From Archivesica marissinica (taxonomy: Eukaryota > Mollusca > Bivalvia > Venerida > Vesicomyidae): a stretch of 64,000 nt of DNA. Where the stretch lies: NCBI GenBank assembly GCA_014843695.1, contig CM026403.1, positions 1,306,460 to 1,370,459 of the forward strand, read 5' to 3'. The notes beneath the pieces were generated by a model, which was not told the origin of the DNA, did not search any database, and saw nothing but the letters and a program-made list of their open reading frames with translations. Both the position numbers and the translations under genes were made by a program. How positions within the stretch are numbered: the stretch's first letter is position 1; each line of letters begins with the position of its first letter. Below, piece after piece: positions 1-10,683 of this stretch.

Positions 1-140
1 GCTATATAGCTTTTATTTGAACATATCACAAATACAAAAATAGTTCCAACAACAGTTTCCGGTGAACTAGCGATTTAATTGAAGGTTCATCAACATGACA
101 CATAACATATCGATTTTCATGCGAATAATTATGCATTGTA

Positions 141-320
141 CAGTCTACATCGGTTATGTCGAATTCCGTCGGACCGAACAAAATACTTCGACATAACCGA
201 AGGTTGACTTAACGAAATTCGATATAAACAGAGCCAGTTATATGTAAAATGATAGTGTCTGAAACTGGACTGAACCGGAGAATTCGACATAACATACTTT
301 GACATTATTGATGTAGACTG
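141..320. mobile_element. pogo-like MITE, copy 1
   Basis: A 180-bp element with terminal inverted repeats: the left end starts cagtctacatcggttatg and the right end finishes gatgtagactg. A TA dinucleotide flanks each side (139-140 and 321-322), as in the Tc1/mariner/pogo group. Internal motifs of the type ttatgtcgaa recur on both strands, which is typical of pogo/Tigger-like ends. There is no coding capacity, so it is non-autonomous. A second copy lies in the opposite orientation at 32552-32747. Confidence 0.75.
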
Positions 321-507
321 TATTTGAATGTTGAAAGATGAATTTCGGAAAAGAGTCCCTTGATAATTTAAGCAATACATAGCTGCGAGTAGTGCTGCCT
401 CAAATGCGGCATTATTTGTAAGAATAACATACATTGTGAACCGAAAGCCAGGAAACAGAATGTTAACCTTTGCACACAATCTTGTTTTTAATACCGTTGT
501 TTTCAAA

Positions 508-1325
508 TGTACATGTAAGTTTTCGAGTCGTGCACCTGGCCATGCAAAGCTGCGCATAATGCTGATCAAACACTACCTCAATGTACGTGTAAGTATTCAA
601 GAGGTGCACCTGGCCAGGATAAGCTAAGCGTAATGCTGATCAAATACTACCACAATGTACGTGTAAGTATTCGAGACGTGCACCTGGCCAGGATAAGCTA
701 AGCGTAATGCTAATCAAATACTACCTCAATGTAGGTGTAAGTATTCGAGACGTGCACCTGGCCAGGATAAGCTAAGCGTAATGCTGATCAAACACTACCT
801 CAATGTAGGTGTAAGTATTCGAGACGTGCACCTGGCCAGGATAAGCTGCGCATAATGCTGATCAAATACTACCTCAATGTACGTGTAAGTATTCGAGACG
901 TGCACCTGGCCAGGATAAACTAAGCGTAATGCTGATCAAACACTACCTCAATGTAGGTGTAAGTATTCGAGACGTGCACCTGGCCAGTATAAGCTAAGCG
1001 TAATGCTGATCAAACACTACCTCAATGTAGGTGTAAGTATTCGAGACGTGCACCTGGTCAGTATAAGCTAAGCGTAATGCTGATCAAATACTACCTCAAT
1101 GTACGTGTACGTATTCGAGACGTGCACCTGGCCAGGATAAGCTAAGCCTAATGCTGATCAAACACTACCTCAATGTACGTGTAAGTATTCGAGACGTGCA
1201 CCTGGCCAGGATAAGCTAAGCGTAATGCTGATCAAACACTACCTCAATGTAGGTGTAAGTATTCGAGACGTGCACCTGGCCAGGATAAGCTGCGCATAAT
1301 GCTGATCAAATACTACATCAAGATC
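508..1325. repeat. 74-bp tandem array, about 11 units
   Basis: The motif gctgatcaaa recurs at 561, 635, 709, 783, 857, 931, 1005, 1079, 1153, 1227 and 1301, so the period is exactly 74 bp with no length change over eleven units. Units differ by a few substitutions, for example taagctaagcg versus taagctgcgca. No reading frame runs through it. The left edge decays gradually, while the right edge stops sharply near 1325. Confidence 0.92.
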
Positions 1326-1540
1326 ACCTGGCGCTTACTGTTAAATAAGCAACTGTATGAACAATGGTAGTTCGGTAGCTAACTTCATACATTTTAATGT
1401 GTATATACTGTACTTGTTAATATCCCAGTATTTTGGGGAAATCAATCGAGGATTTTGATCAATATGTGCTGTATTGCTTAATGTAACTACACTTGATGCG
1501 CTACAGAGATTGAGTCCAGACATCGAGGTTAAGAAACTGT

Positions 1541-1801
1541 TCTCAAATCACTGGCTCAGTTCCACGCTAGTGATTGGGTCTCACATCACTGGCTCAGTTC
1601 CACGCTAGTGATTGGGTCTCACATCACTGGCTCAGTTCCACGCTAGTGATAGGGTCTCAAATCACTGGCTCAGTTCCACGCTAGTGATTGGGTCTCAAAT
1701 CACTGGCTCAGTTCCACGCTTGTGGTTGGTTCTCAAATCACTGGCTCAGTTCCACGCTTGTGGTTGGTTCTCAAATCACTGGCTCAGTTCCACGCTTGTT
1801 A
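1541..1801. repeat. 38-bp tandem array, 7 units
   Basis: The motif ggctcag is found at 1553, 1591, 1629, 1667, 1705, 1743 and 1781, giving a 38-bp period. Later units carry cttgtggttggttc where earlier units have ctagtgattgggtc, so the array contains two sub-blocks. The short open frame across it is only a consequence of the repeat. Confidence 0.9.
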
Positions 1802-1850
1802 TTGATTCAGCTGAGAATAAATCTCAGAATCAACCAATCAGATTAACGGA

Positions 1851-2084
1851 ACTTTACATAAATTAATTTTAGCTCGATTGCGAAACAAGTTATTACAACT
1901 TATATTAATCACTCTCGAGACCTCATTTCTCGTGGAATTCATCGCCACGAGGGAGAGAAGAGGCAACGTGGAATTTAAATGCCTTGCCTAAGGGCACAAT
2001 CGTAACGGCTCCAGCGGGGCTCGAACTCCAGACCTTTCTGCACCTGAAGCGAACGCACATCCACTGCGCTATCACGTCTTCCAC
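1851..2084 (-). mobile_element. SINE-A copy (minus)
   Basis: Nearly full-length SINE-A in reverse: tail near 1851-1915, body in the middle, tRNA-like head ending at 2084. The B box is readable as ggctcgaactcc on the plus strand. The head carries cacgtcttccac instead of the usual cacgacttccac, and there is a small deletion in the gagggagaga tract. Confidence 0.9.
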
Positions 2085-2317
2085 TAAATTCCATTACCAG
2101 AACTTGCCTGATCTGAGAAATGTTTTATAACCTCGGAACCTATTGTGCATCCTGCTACATAATAAATATTGCTGATTGAAGAGACATTCTTGCGGAAGTT
2201 TTCTGTGTTTAATTGCATTTCATTTGTTGGCAGAAACTGCATAAATCAATGGATTTAGTCTTCTACATATTCATTTACAAATATTCCAGAATGTGCAATA
2301 ATATATAACAATTGGTA

Positions 2318-2565
2318 TATATATACACTCAACAACATTCCTAATAGATCACCTGATGTTTTACAGTATTTGGAGCAAACTAATAACCATACAATATCAA
2401 TATTCATATTATCTTGTTTGGTAGATTTTATTACAGATCATTACATCTGGAATAAAATGCATTAAATTACAATATACAACATTTTTATATTGTATTATTA
2501 TTACTTGGCTCCAAATATTATAAACACCAGGTGACCTATTAGGAATGTTGTTGAGTGTATATATA
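2318..2565. mobile_element. Palindromic MITE of 248 bp
   Basis: The outer 42 bp at 2318-2359 and 2524-2565 are inverted copies with two mismatches, sharing the core aggaatgttgttgagtgt on the right arm. Weaker inverted similarity continues inward (tatttggagc on the left, gctccaaata on the right), so most of the element can fold back on itself. TA-rich flanks hide the exact target duplication. No coding capacity, and no second copy seen in this window. Confidence 0.8.
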
Positions 2566-2591
2566 ATGACACCAAAAATAAACTGTGCACT

Positions 2592-2826
2592 GTGGAAGTC
2601 GTGATAGCGCAGTGGATAGGCGTTCGCTTAAGGTGCGAAAGGTCCCGAGTTCGAGTCCCACTGGAGCTGTTACGATTGTGCCCTTAGGCAAGGCATTAAA
2701 ATTCCACGTTGCCTCTTCTCTCTCCCTCGTGGCGATGGATTCCATCAGGAATGAGGTCTCGAGAGTGATTTATATAAGTTGAAATAAATTGTTTCGCAAT
2801 CGAGCTAAAATAAATGTGCATAAACT
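2592..2826 (+). mobile_element. SINE-A copy (plus) with target duplication
   Basis: Full-length SINE-A flanked by near-identical 13-bp repeats, taaactgtgcact ending at 2591 and taaactgtccact starting at 2826/2827, one mismatch. This supports insertion by target-primed reverse transcription. The head, gtgcccttaggc body and cgcaatcgagc tail are all present. Confidence 0.93.
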
Positions 2827-3087
2827 AAACTGTCCACTCGCCTTAGAGGTTAAAGGTATATCCTTTTTACAAACAAATAGGCCATATAGGCACTGTGGTA
2901 TATTTAGCTGTTCTGGGTATCACATTTGTGGACATATTGTTTACGAATTTCTGAAACAGGATAAAATGTATTAACAAAATATGCCTTTCGAATCATTTTA
3001 ATAAAGAAGGTATGCGAATGGTTGCTTGATTTTGAGGTTTACAGTCGAACCAACAGTTTCCGTCATACGACCCCAAGTCTCCCTCCG

Positions 3088-3258
3088 TTTATATAAATTT
3101 AGTTGAGCTCGATTGCGAAACAAGTTAGTACAACATATAGTAACGTGGCATTTAAATGCCTTGCCTAATGGCACAAGCGTAACGGCTCCAGCGGGGCTCG
3201 AACTCCGGACCTTTCGCACCTGAAGCGAACGCGCATCCACTGCGCTATCACGACTTCC
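3088..3258 (-). mobile_element. SINE-A copy (minus), internal deletion
   Basis: The tail (3088-3135) and the head with proximal body (3145-3258) are present, but about 65-75 bp of central body between them is missing. The head end abuts a palindromic-repeat terminus (3259-3290) that also borders the SINE-A at 18680. Confidence 0.85.
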
Positions 3259-3290
3259 TACATACGTTTGGGGTCTGGACAAATTGCTCA
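3259..3290. mobile_element. Terminus of the palindromic repeat seen at 18.5 kb
   Basis: The stretch containing catacgtttggggtctgg followed by acaaattgct is the reverse complement of 18650-18680, with one or two differences. Only this end is recognisable here; the rest of the element is not. Confidence 0.6.
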
Positions 3291-3568
3291 GAATCATCGA
3301 CTTAATGCGAGCCAGAGATATGTGAATGTTCAACGACATAATGCAACACGTACGCCCACAAGTAACTAACACACTAATTGAATTGCTTACATGTCCGTCT
3401 GTTTTGGAGGTAAGTATTTCAAATACAAAATATATTTCAATTCACTAAAATGCGTTCAATGGAATAACTGTAAGTACGAATCAATTTTCTAGCAAACTCA
3501 TTCCTTTTGAGACTAGTTGCCGTTCTCAAATTGAGACACGTTGTAACAGTAATGCGCTAACATGCACA

Positions 3569-3796
3569 TATACTAGAGGACATAGAAAACGCACACTTCG
3601 GATAAGTGTGTTTTTACATGAAAAACAATAACTATATAAATACAGTTTTAAACATTTTGGAATATTTTTAGTTGTTCAGTTTGTGTTTTGTAAACAAGAT
3701 GTGATATCTATTTGATGGAATCCTTCGTATTTCTTGTTCATGTAATAATAATCATATAATGTAGGTGTGCGTTTTCTATGTACTCTAGTATATAAT
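3569..3796. mobile_element. Satellite-seeding MITE, copy 1
   Basis: Starts tatactagaggacatag and ends with the inverted version, ctatgt(a/c)ctctagta. Terminal inverted repeats are about 26 bp, then the two ends diverge: ttcggat inside the left end (end B) and gtaggtg inside the right end (end A). The interior is AT-rich and non-coding. It is the reverse complement of the copy at 4953. The end-A segment continues directly into a tandem array. Confidence 0.82.
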
Positions 3797-4008
3797 GTAG
3801 GTGTGCGTTTTCTATGTCCTCTAGTATATAATGTAGGTGTGCGTTTTCTATGTCCTCTAGTATATAATGTAGGTGTGCGTTTTCTATGTCCTCTAGTATA
3901 TAATGTAGGTGTGCGTTTTCTATGTCCTCTAGTATATAATGTAGGTGTGCGTTTTCTATGTCCTCTAGTATATAATGTAGGTGTGCGTTTTCTATGTCCT
4001 CTAGTATA
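3761..4008. repeat. 36-bp tandem array from MITE end A, 7 units
   Basis: The motif gtaggtgtgcgttttc starts at 3761, 3797, 3833, 3869, 3905, 3941 and 3977, so the period is 36 bp. Each unit is the terminal segment of the MITE just to the left, including its inverted repeat. Because 36 is divisible by three, the array is open in frames of both strands (12-residue repeats). I treat that as a by-product, not a gene. Confidence 0.93.
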
Positions 4009-4432
4009 ATTATGGTGAATCCTATTGCATTATTTATATCACATACAGACAATATGTGCTAAAAGTGTATAGTAAAATTCTGAAAATGCATTTGATAATC
4101 AAAATAGTTTTTACAAATCGGACTGAAGTGAGCATGCAGATTTGTGAGAAGAAATGAATACATTCCTAATCAGTTCTCAGTCTAGAAAAGTTGGCAGCAA
4201 TATTCTAAGTTGATTTTGTGAAATATCTTACATTTTTGGCAGTCACAATCTCAGTTCATAATACATTCAACTGGTCAAATTATAAACGCCGTGTTTAGGT
4301 CTGCGCATGAGAAAAGTAAACATTACGCTTATCCTTAGTGAGTGTAGCGTTTAGTAGAACCCAAAACATTCTAAAACACATCTGCTCTCAAATATATCTG
4401 AAATATATTATACATGTACTCTATAAAGCAGT

Positions 4433-4662
4433 GGAAGATGTGATAGCGCAGTGGTAGCGTGTTCGCTTGAGGTGCGAAAGGTCCGGAGTTTCGAGCCATG
4501 CTGGAGCGTGCCCTTAGGCAAGGCATTTAAATTCCACGTTGCCTCTTCTCTCTCTCTCTCCCTCGTGGCGATGGATTGCATTAGGAATGCGGTCTCGAGA
4601 GTGATTAATATAAGTTGTAATATCTTGTTTCGCAATCGAGCTAAACTAATTTAGTATAAACT
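4433..4662 (+). mobile_element. SINE-A copy (plus)
   Basis: Full-length but diverged: the segment between B box and body lacks about 10 bp, and the ctctct tract is expanded. The tail cgcaatcgagctaaac is present. Confidence 0.9.
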
Positions 4663-4708
4663 AAGGAAATACAAAACCAACTTATTTGAACCATTCTTCG
4701 TTGGCGAG

Positions 4709-4923
4709 GATTAGTTATTTTAGATTTTGGAGGATAGTGCATGATACAGACACATAATCTCCTCTGGTTCTTTTATGTGCACGGTGTAACGTATCGATAC
4801 GAGATCTCGGTTTAACGTCCCATCTGAAAGACTGTTAATTTTACTAGGGTCAGACGGGGGATCGAACCTGCGATCCCTGGATTACCAGTCCAGCGTGTTA
4901 CCACTGGACTAAATATCCGTCTG
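4709..4923 (-). mobile_element. SINE-C copy (minus), 3' truncated
   Basis: Contains the SINE-C body with the conserved cggtttaacgtccc (minus-strand sense gggacgttaaaccg) and the tRNA-like head ending with accactggacta near 4910. The 3' part, normally ending gcgacgataaataaacg, is missing. Confidence 0.88.
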
Positions 4924-4952
4924 CAAAAGTTCGATTAGATTTACTTCCTTAT

Positions 4953-5173
4953 ATACCAGAGCACATAGAAAACGCACACCTACATTATATGCTTATTATT
5001 ACATGAATAGGAAATACGAAGGAGTCCATCAAATATATATCATATCTTTATTACAAAACACAAATTTAACAAGTAAAAATATTCCAAAATGTTTTAAATA
5101 TGTATATATGTAGTTTATTGTTTTTCATGTAAAAACACACTTATCTCAAGTGTGCGTTTTCTATGTCCTCTAG
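4953..5173. mobile_element. Satellite-seeding MITE, copy 2 (inverted relative to copy 1)
   Basis: The reverse complement of 3569-3796. It begins with end A (cacatagaaaacgcacacc) and finishes with end B (cttatctcaagtgtgcg). Here end B, not end A, continues into a tandem array. Confidence 0.82.
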
Positions 5174-5433
5174 CATAGTATCCGAAGTGTGCGTTTCCTA
5201 TGTCCTCTAGTATAGTATCCGAAGTGTGCGTTTCCTATGTCCTCTAGTATAGTATCCGAAGTGTACGTTTCCTATGTCCTCTAGTATAGTATCCGAAGTG
5301 TGCGTTTCCTATGTCCTCTAGTATAGTAATCGAAGTGTGCGTTTTCTATGTCCTCTAGTATAGTATCCGAAGTGTGCGTTTTCTATGTCCTCTAGTATAG
5401 TATCCGACGTGTGCGTTTCCTATGTCCTCTAGT
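5145..5433. repeat. 37-bp tandem array from MITE end B, 8 units
   Basis: The motif tatgtcctctag occurs at 5162, 5199, 5236, 5273, 5310, 5347, 5384 and 5421, a 37-bp period. Each unit contains tatccgaagtgtgcg, the end-B sequence of the adjoining MITE, rather than the end-A sequence used by the 36-bp array. Confidence 0.93.
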
Positions 5434-5786
5434 AATAAAATATTATAATACAATACTAGTAAAACCTTTTACATTCCATTAAAATGGCAGCAATTGCAAA
5501 ACACGAGTACAATTTGTTCTCAATTCATTTTCCAACGGTTCGTAAATTCACTAATTTGACATCCCAATCTGTTTACTGCAAGGAAATACAATTATAGAAT
5601 ATGAAACATGTCTACTATAATGCAGTGTATTCCTCAAATAAATCCCCGGGGCAATTGGGAAGGACATGAACAGAGCAAATTCCTGGGCGAACATGCATTA
5701 TAACAAATCGTTGGTTTTGAAAGAAAGTCAATATTAGCAAGGATAATAGTTTTATCTTGGAGTACGTGTGGCTTAAAGCCCCATCG

Positions 5787-7303
5787 GAGCTCTGCTAAGG
5801 AACGGGCAGTTAGAAGCTCTGCTAAGGAACGAGCAGCTATAAGCTCTGCTAAGGAACGAGCAGTTATAAGCTCTGCTAAGTAACGGGCAGTTAGAAGCTC
5901 TGCTAAGGAACGAGCAGTTAAAAGCTCTGCTACGGAACGGGTAGTTAGCAGTTATGCTAATGAACGGGTAGTTAGAAGCTCTGCTAAGGAACGGGTAGTT
6001 AGAAGCTCTGCTAAGGAACGAGCAGCTAGAAGCTCTGCTATGGAACGAGCAGCTAGAATCTCTGCTAAGGAACGGACAGTTAGAAGCTCTGCTAAGGAAC
6101 GGATAGTTAGAAGCTCTGCTAAGGAACGGGCAGCTAGAAGCACTGCAAGGAACGGGTAGCTAGAAGCTCTGCTAAGGAATGAGCAGCTAGAAGCACTGCT
6201 AAGGAAAGGACAGCTAGAAGCTCTGCTATTGAACGAGCAGCTAGACGCACTGCTAAGGAACGGGCAGTTAGAAGCACTGCTACGTAACGGGTAGTGTAGT
6301 TAGAAGTTCTGCTATGGAACGAGCAGTTAGAAGCACTGCTAAGGAACTGGCAGTTAGAAGTTCAGCTAATGAACGGGCAGTTAGAAGCACTGCTAAGGAA
6401 CGAGCAGCTAGAAGCTCTGCTAAGGAACGTGCAGTTAGAAGCACTGCTAAGGAACGGGCAGCTAGAAGCTGTGCTACGGAATGAGCAGCTAGAAGCACTG
6501 CTAAGGAACGAGCAGCTAGAAACACTACTAAGGAACGAGCAGCTAGAAGCACTGCTAAGGAATGGGCAGTTAGAAGCTCTGCTAAGAATCGGGCAGTTAG
6601 AAGCTCTGTTAAGGAACGGGTATTTAGAAGTTCTGCTAAGGAACGGGTAGTTAGAAGTTCTGCTATGGAACGGGCAGCTAGAAGCTCTGCTAAGGAACGG
6701 GCAGTTAGAAGTTCTGCTAAGGAACGGGCAGTTAGAAGCACTGCTAAGGAACGACCAGCTAGAAGCTCTGCTAAGGAACGGGCAGTTAGAAGATATGCTA
6801 AGGAACGGGCAGTTAGAAGCAATGCTAAGGAACGAGCAGCTAGAAGCTCTGCTAAGGAACGGGCAGTTAGAAGCACTGCTAAGGAACGGGCAGTTAGAAG
6901 CTCTGCTAAGGAACGTGTATTTAGAAGCACTGCTAAGGAACGGGCAGTTAGAAGCACTGCTAAGGAAAGGGCAGTTAGAAGCACTGCTAAGGAACGGGCA
7001 GTTAGAAGATCTGCTAAGGAACGTGTAGTTAGAAGCACTGCTAAGGAACGGGCAGTTAGAAGCACTGCTAAGGAACGTGTAGTTAGAAGCACTGCTAAGG
7101 AACGGGCAGTTAGAAGCACTGCTAAGGAACGGGCAGTTAGAAGCACTGCTAAGGAACGTGTAGTTAGAAGCACTGCTAAGGAACGGGCAGTTAGAAGCAC
7201 TGCTAAGGAACGTGTAGTTAGAAGCACTGCTAAGGAACGGGTATTTAGAAGTTCTGCTAAGGAAGGGGTAGTTAGAAGCACTGCTAAGGAACGGGCAGTT
7301 AGA
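5787..7303. repeat. 27-bp satellite, about 56 units
   Basis: Monomer of the type gctaaggaacgggcagttag plus aag(c/t)(a/t)ct. The period is 27 bp throughout. Because 27 is divisible by three and the monomer lacks stops in several frames, long open frames run on both strands (354 codons minus, 230 codons plus). Three different frames are open over the same DNA and none starts or ends with non-repeat coding sequence, so I call this a satellite. The right half is more uniform than the left. Confidence 0.93.
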
Positions 7304-7309
7304 GATACT

Positions 7310-7562
7310 AAGATTAATCTACAAAGAAATATACATATGCACAAATGTGAAATATAACGGTAAATCTCTACGATAAATTAGTGTTATTCAGGATACATGC
7401 ATTGTATTACGCATGCATGTCGACCCTATTTAAATTAGTTTGATATATTAACAAACTGCGTACTCAGTTGTTGAGGCAAATATTGGAAAATACATTATAT
7501 CATATAATAGGAAATTACATTCTGCAGACATTTTATGTTTTCACCGATGTAATGTCGCTTTA
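7310..7562. mobile_element. TTAA element, partial copy
   Basis: Matches the reverse complement of about 45930-46175, the left half of the complete element at 45.9 kb. It ends gatgtaatgtcgctttaa with TTAA at 7559-7562. The other half is absent; its place is taken by the 27-bp satellite. Confidence 0.75.
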
Positions 7563-7870
7563 ACGATATAGGATTCAGAATCGAACTAGTTAGAAATATT
7601 AAATATCCAATTTAATTAGTTTAATCATATTTTATTGCATTCATTCTATATATACAATGTACGGAACAAAACAAATGAACACACTTGTATAATTATGCAG
7701 TTTAATATGACATGTAGAGTTATGGACGATTAACGTCTGCCTTTCGTTCGTTTTCACCGATGTAGTGTCGCTTTAACGATATAGGATTCAGAATGTACGG
7801 AACAAAACAAATGAACACACTTGTATACTTATGCAGTTTAATATGACATGTAGAGTTATAGATGATTAAC
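7540..7870. repeat. Local duplication carrying the TTAA-element end
   Basis: The sequence ccgatgta(a/g)tgtcgctttaa with flank cgatataggattcagaa is present at 7540-7580 and again at 7752-7793. It is followed both times by gtacggaacaaaacaaatga (7660 and 7796). The second block lacks roughly 90 bp found in the first. The gtacggaacaaa segment is also found next to the 17-bp array near 43370. Confidence 0.75.
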
Positions 7871-8603
7871 TTCTGCCTGTTCGTAAACGTTAGTAGACTA
7901 TGCTGTGAAGATTGCCCCTAATGGTTGTATACACGTACATAGGCAGAATGTAGTCCCAATAACTAATATAGTTAATATTTCTTTTTGGTACAAATGCATT
8001 TTCATGACAGGCAGTGTATAGTGTTTGTGATTTTTGAGAAAGTATGTGACTTGAGAAGACTTCAGACTAGTTGATGTGTAGAAAAGATGTGGTATAAGAA
8101 ATCAGGTCAATGCAAACTGAAGGTTGGTATACTGTATTATTTGGTGCAGTAATACTGTGTGTAAACACAGTGACGTTATTCACAGGCGAGCTCTGGTTAT
8201 TTGAAACTTAAAATTTGAAATATTCTTGGTGTGTTTCAGGCTGATTTGAATACCTCTTCACAGTGGATGTGGTATCAGAAGAAATGAAAGATTGAAAATA
8301 TAAATGAAAAGTCTGTATGTTTTTACTTTTTACTATGGATTTTAATGGGCAATTTATTTGTTGTTTTACAACCTAATCTACGAGAGCTTTGTGGGATATA
8401 TTTTTTAATCTTGGTTGTCGCCGACCGTATATTTTATGAAGATTTCAAACAGCACACGATGTGATGTCAGTGCTTTGTGGAGAATACCAATAAAAGTTCA
8501 ATATAACACAACGATTACGTGTTCTCATATGCTGCTAAGAAACACAAAAACCGTGTTTATACAATTATGATTGAAACAACACTTTAACACAGTCGGCACT
8601 GTA
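7870..8603. other. No gene seen; AT-rich single-copy stretch
   Basis: Unique, AT-rich sequence. A polyadenylation-type aataaa lies at about 8489, but I see no credible exon upstream. Confidence 0.5.
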
Positions 8604-8693
8604 GTGTTGTTGTATGTTGTTGTATGTTGTTGTATGTTGTTGTATGTTGTTGTATGTTGTTGTATGTTGTTGTATGTTGTTGTATGTTGTTGT
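8604..8693. repeat. 10-bp tandem array cut by the assembly gap
   Basis: Perfect copies of tgttgtatgt run up to the first N at 8694. The true length cannot be known. Open frames that run through the N block are artefacts. Confidence 0.95.
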
Positions 8694-9693
8694 NNNNNNN
8701 NNNNNNNNNNNNNNNNNNNNNNNNNNNNNNNNNNNNNNNNNNNNNNNNNNNNNNNNNNNNNNNNNNNNNNNNNNNNNNNNNNNNNNNNNNNNNNNNNNNN
8801 NNNNNNNNNNNNNNNNNNNNNNNNNNNNNNNNNNNNNNNNNNNNNNNNNNNNNNNNNNNNNNNNNNNNNNNNNNNNNNNNNNNNNNNNNNNNNNNNNNNN
8901 NNNNNNNNNNNNNNNNNNNNNNNNNNNNNNNNNNNNNNNNNNNNNNNNNNNNNNNNNNNNNNNNNNNNNNNNNNNNNNNNNNNNNNNNNNNNNNNNNNNN
9001 NNNNNNNNNNNNNNNNNNNNNNNNNNNNNNNNNNNNNNNNNNNNNNNNNNNNNNNNNNNNNNNNNNNNNNNNNNNNNNNNNNNNNNNNNNNNNNNNNNNN
9101 NNNNNNNNNNNNNNNNNNNNNNNNNNNNNNNNNNNNNNNNNNNNNNNNNNNNNNNNNNNNNNNNNNNNNNNNNNNNNNNNNNNNNNNNNNNNNNNNNNNN
9201 NNNNNNNNNNNNNNNNNNNNNNNNNNNNNNNNNNNNNNNNNNNNNNNNNNNNNNNNNNNNNNNNNNNNNNNNNNNNNNNNNNNNNNNNNNNNNNNNNNNN
9301 NNNNNNNNNNNNNNNNNNNNNNNNNNNNNNNNNNNNNNNNNNNNNNNNNNNNNNNNNNNNNNNNNNNNNNNNNNNNNNNNNNNNNNNNNNNNNNNNNNNN
9401 NNNNNNNNNNNNNNNNNNNNNNNNNNNNNNNNNNNNNNNNNNNNNNNNNNNNNNNNNNNNNNNNNNNNNNNNNNNNNNNNNNNNNNNNNNNNNNNNNNNN
9501 NNNNNNNNNNNNNNNNNNNNNNNNNNNNNNNNNNNNNNNNNNNNNNNNNNNNNNNNNNNNNNNNNNNNNNNNNNNNNNNNNNNNNNNNNNNNNNNNNNNN
9601 NNNNNNNNNNNNNNNNNNNNNNNNNNNNNNNNNNNNNNNNNNNNNNNNNNNNNNNNNNNNNNNNNNNNNNNNNNNNNNNNNNNNNNNNNNNNN
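8694..9693. other. Assembly gap (exactly 1000 N)
   Basis: The round length suggests a placeholder rather than a measured distance. The left edge is a 10-bp simple array and the right edge is a truncated SINE-B. Confidence 0.99.
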
Positions 9694-9698
9694 CCCTG

Positions 9699-9853
9699 CT
9701 GCTTATATTAATCACTCTCGTTGGCGCGGATGAAAGCGTATATGTGGTCATTCGTGTGGGAGGAAACCGGAGTACCCGGAGAAAACCAACCTGCCCGATC
9801 TAGCGACCATCGTACATACTTCCCGTTCCGGGGATCGAACCCGGGTTGACTAA
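9699..9853 (-). mobile_element. SINE-B copy (minus), cut by gap
   Basis: Begins inside the tail (cttatattaatcactctcg), then shows the conserved central block (ggaaaccggagtacccgg) and the tRNA-like B box (gatcgaacccggg). Its 3' tail lies in the gap and the A-box end is missing. Confidence 0.88.
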
Positions 9854-10038
9854 GTTAATGGCTCTTTATAGAGACAATTATATTTAATTGCACATAGGAC
9901 ACTACTGGAGTGTCTTGTGTTCCGATTGTACTTTTTGGTAAGGGAGTGGTTTGTCAAAACATGTACATTAAAATACTTGGCAATAATTGTCAACAAGCAC
10001 AGTTTAGACATGCTATGCATATTAATGTTTGCTATACT

Positions 10039-10273
10039 GTCCGATTAGCGCAGTGGTTAGTGTGTTCGCTTCTCCCCAATTCAAACTGGGTTAGATCTTC
10101 TGACCGGGAAGTATGTGAGATGGTACGGTTGTCGCCAGATCGGACAGGTTTTCACCGGGTACTCATGTTTCCTCCAACACGAATGACCACATTTACGCTT
10201 TCACCCGCGTCAACGAGAGTGATTAATATAAGTTGTTAAAGCTTGTTTCGCAATCAATGTAAAATAAAAACAG
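10039..10273 (+). mobile_element. SINE-B copy (plus), diverged
   Basis: Head with A box tagcgcagtggttag. The central block reads ttttcaccgggtactcatg instead of ttttctccgggtactccgg. The tail is gagtgattaatataag, then cgcaatca, then an A-rich end. Confidence 0.9.
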
Positions 10274-10448
10274 TTTGTCTCTTATAACTCAAACATGAGT
10301 GGTTTTGTACATTGTTTTAATATTACTGTTTAAATATGTTGTGTATGCTTGTACAAAAATGAGACGTAAATAAACATGTATCTATCTTTTAATGTTTGGT
10401 AATATCATGAACATTGTAGCATATATTGTTCTTCTAAAGAATTGGGTT

Positions 10449-10680
10449 AGTTTATACAAATTTATTTTAGCTCGATTGTGAAACAAGTTCTTATAACTTA
10501 TATTAACTCTCGAGACCTCATTCCTGATGGAATCCATTGCCACGAGGGAGAGAGAAGAGGCAACGTGGAACTTAAATGCCTTGCCTAAGGGTACAATCGT
10601 AACGGCTCCAGCGGGTCTCGAACTCCAGGCCTTTCGCACCTGAAGCAAACGCGTATCCACAGCGCTATCACGACTTCCAC
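10449..10680 (-). mobile_element. SINE-A copy (minus)
   Basis: Full-length, from the tail (tacaaatttattttagctcg) to the head (cgctatcacgacttccac). A small deletion removes the atca of the tail motif ttaatcactctcg. Confidence 0.92.
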
Positions 10681-10683
10681 ATT

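Noticed and set aside
129..569. 146-codon minus open frame
   Set aside because: It crosses the pogo-like MITE and the first array unit and has no family features.
3738..4052. 104-codon frame with a 12-residue repeat
   Set aside because: It is the 36-bp MITE-end array read in frame.
6280..7344. 354-codon minus and 230-codon plus open frames as repeat-protein genes
   Set aside because: Both lie in the 27-bp satellite; three frames are open over the same bases, and there is no unique coding sequence at either end.
8525..9803. Open frames of about 370-410 codons
   Set aside because: They are mostly N from the assembly gap.
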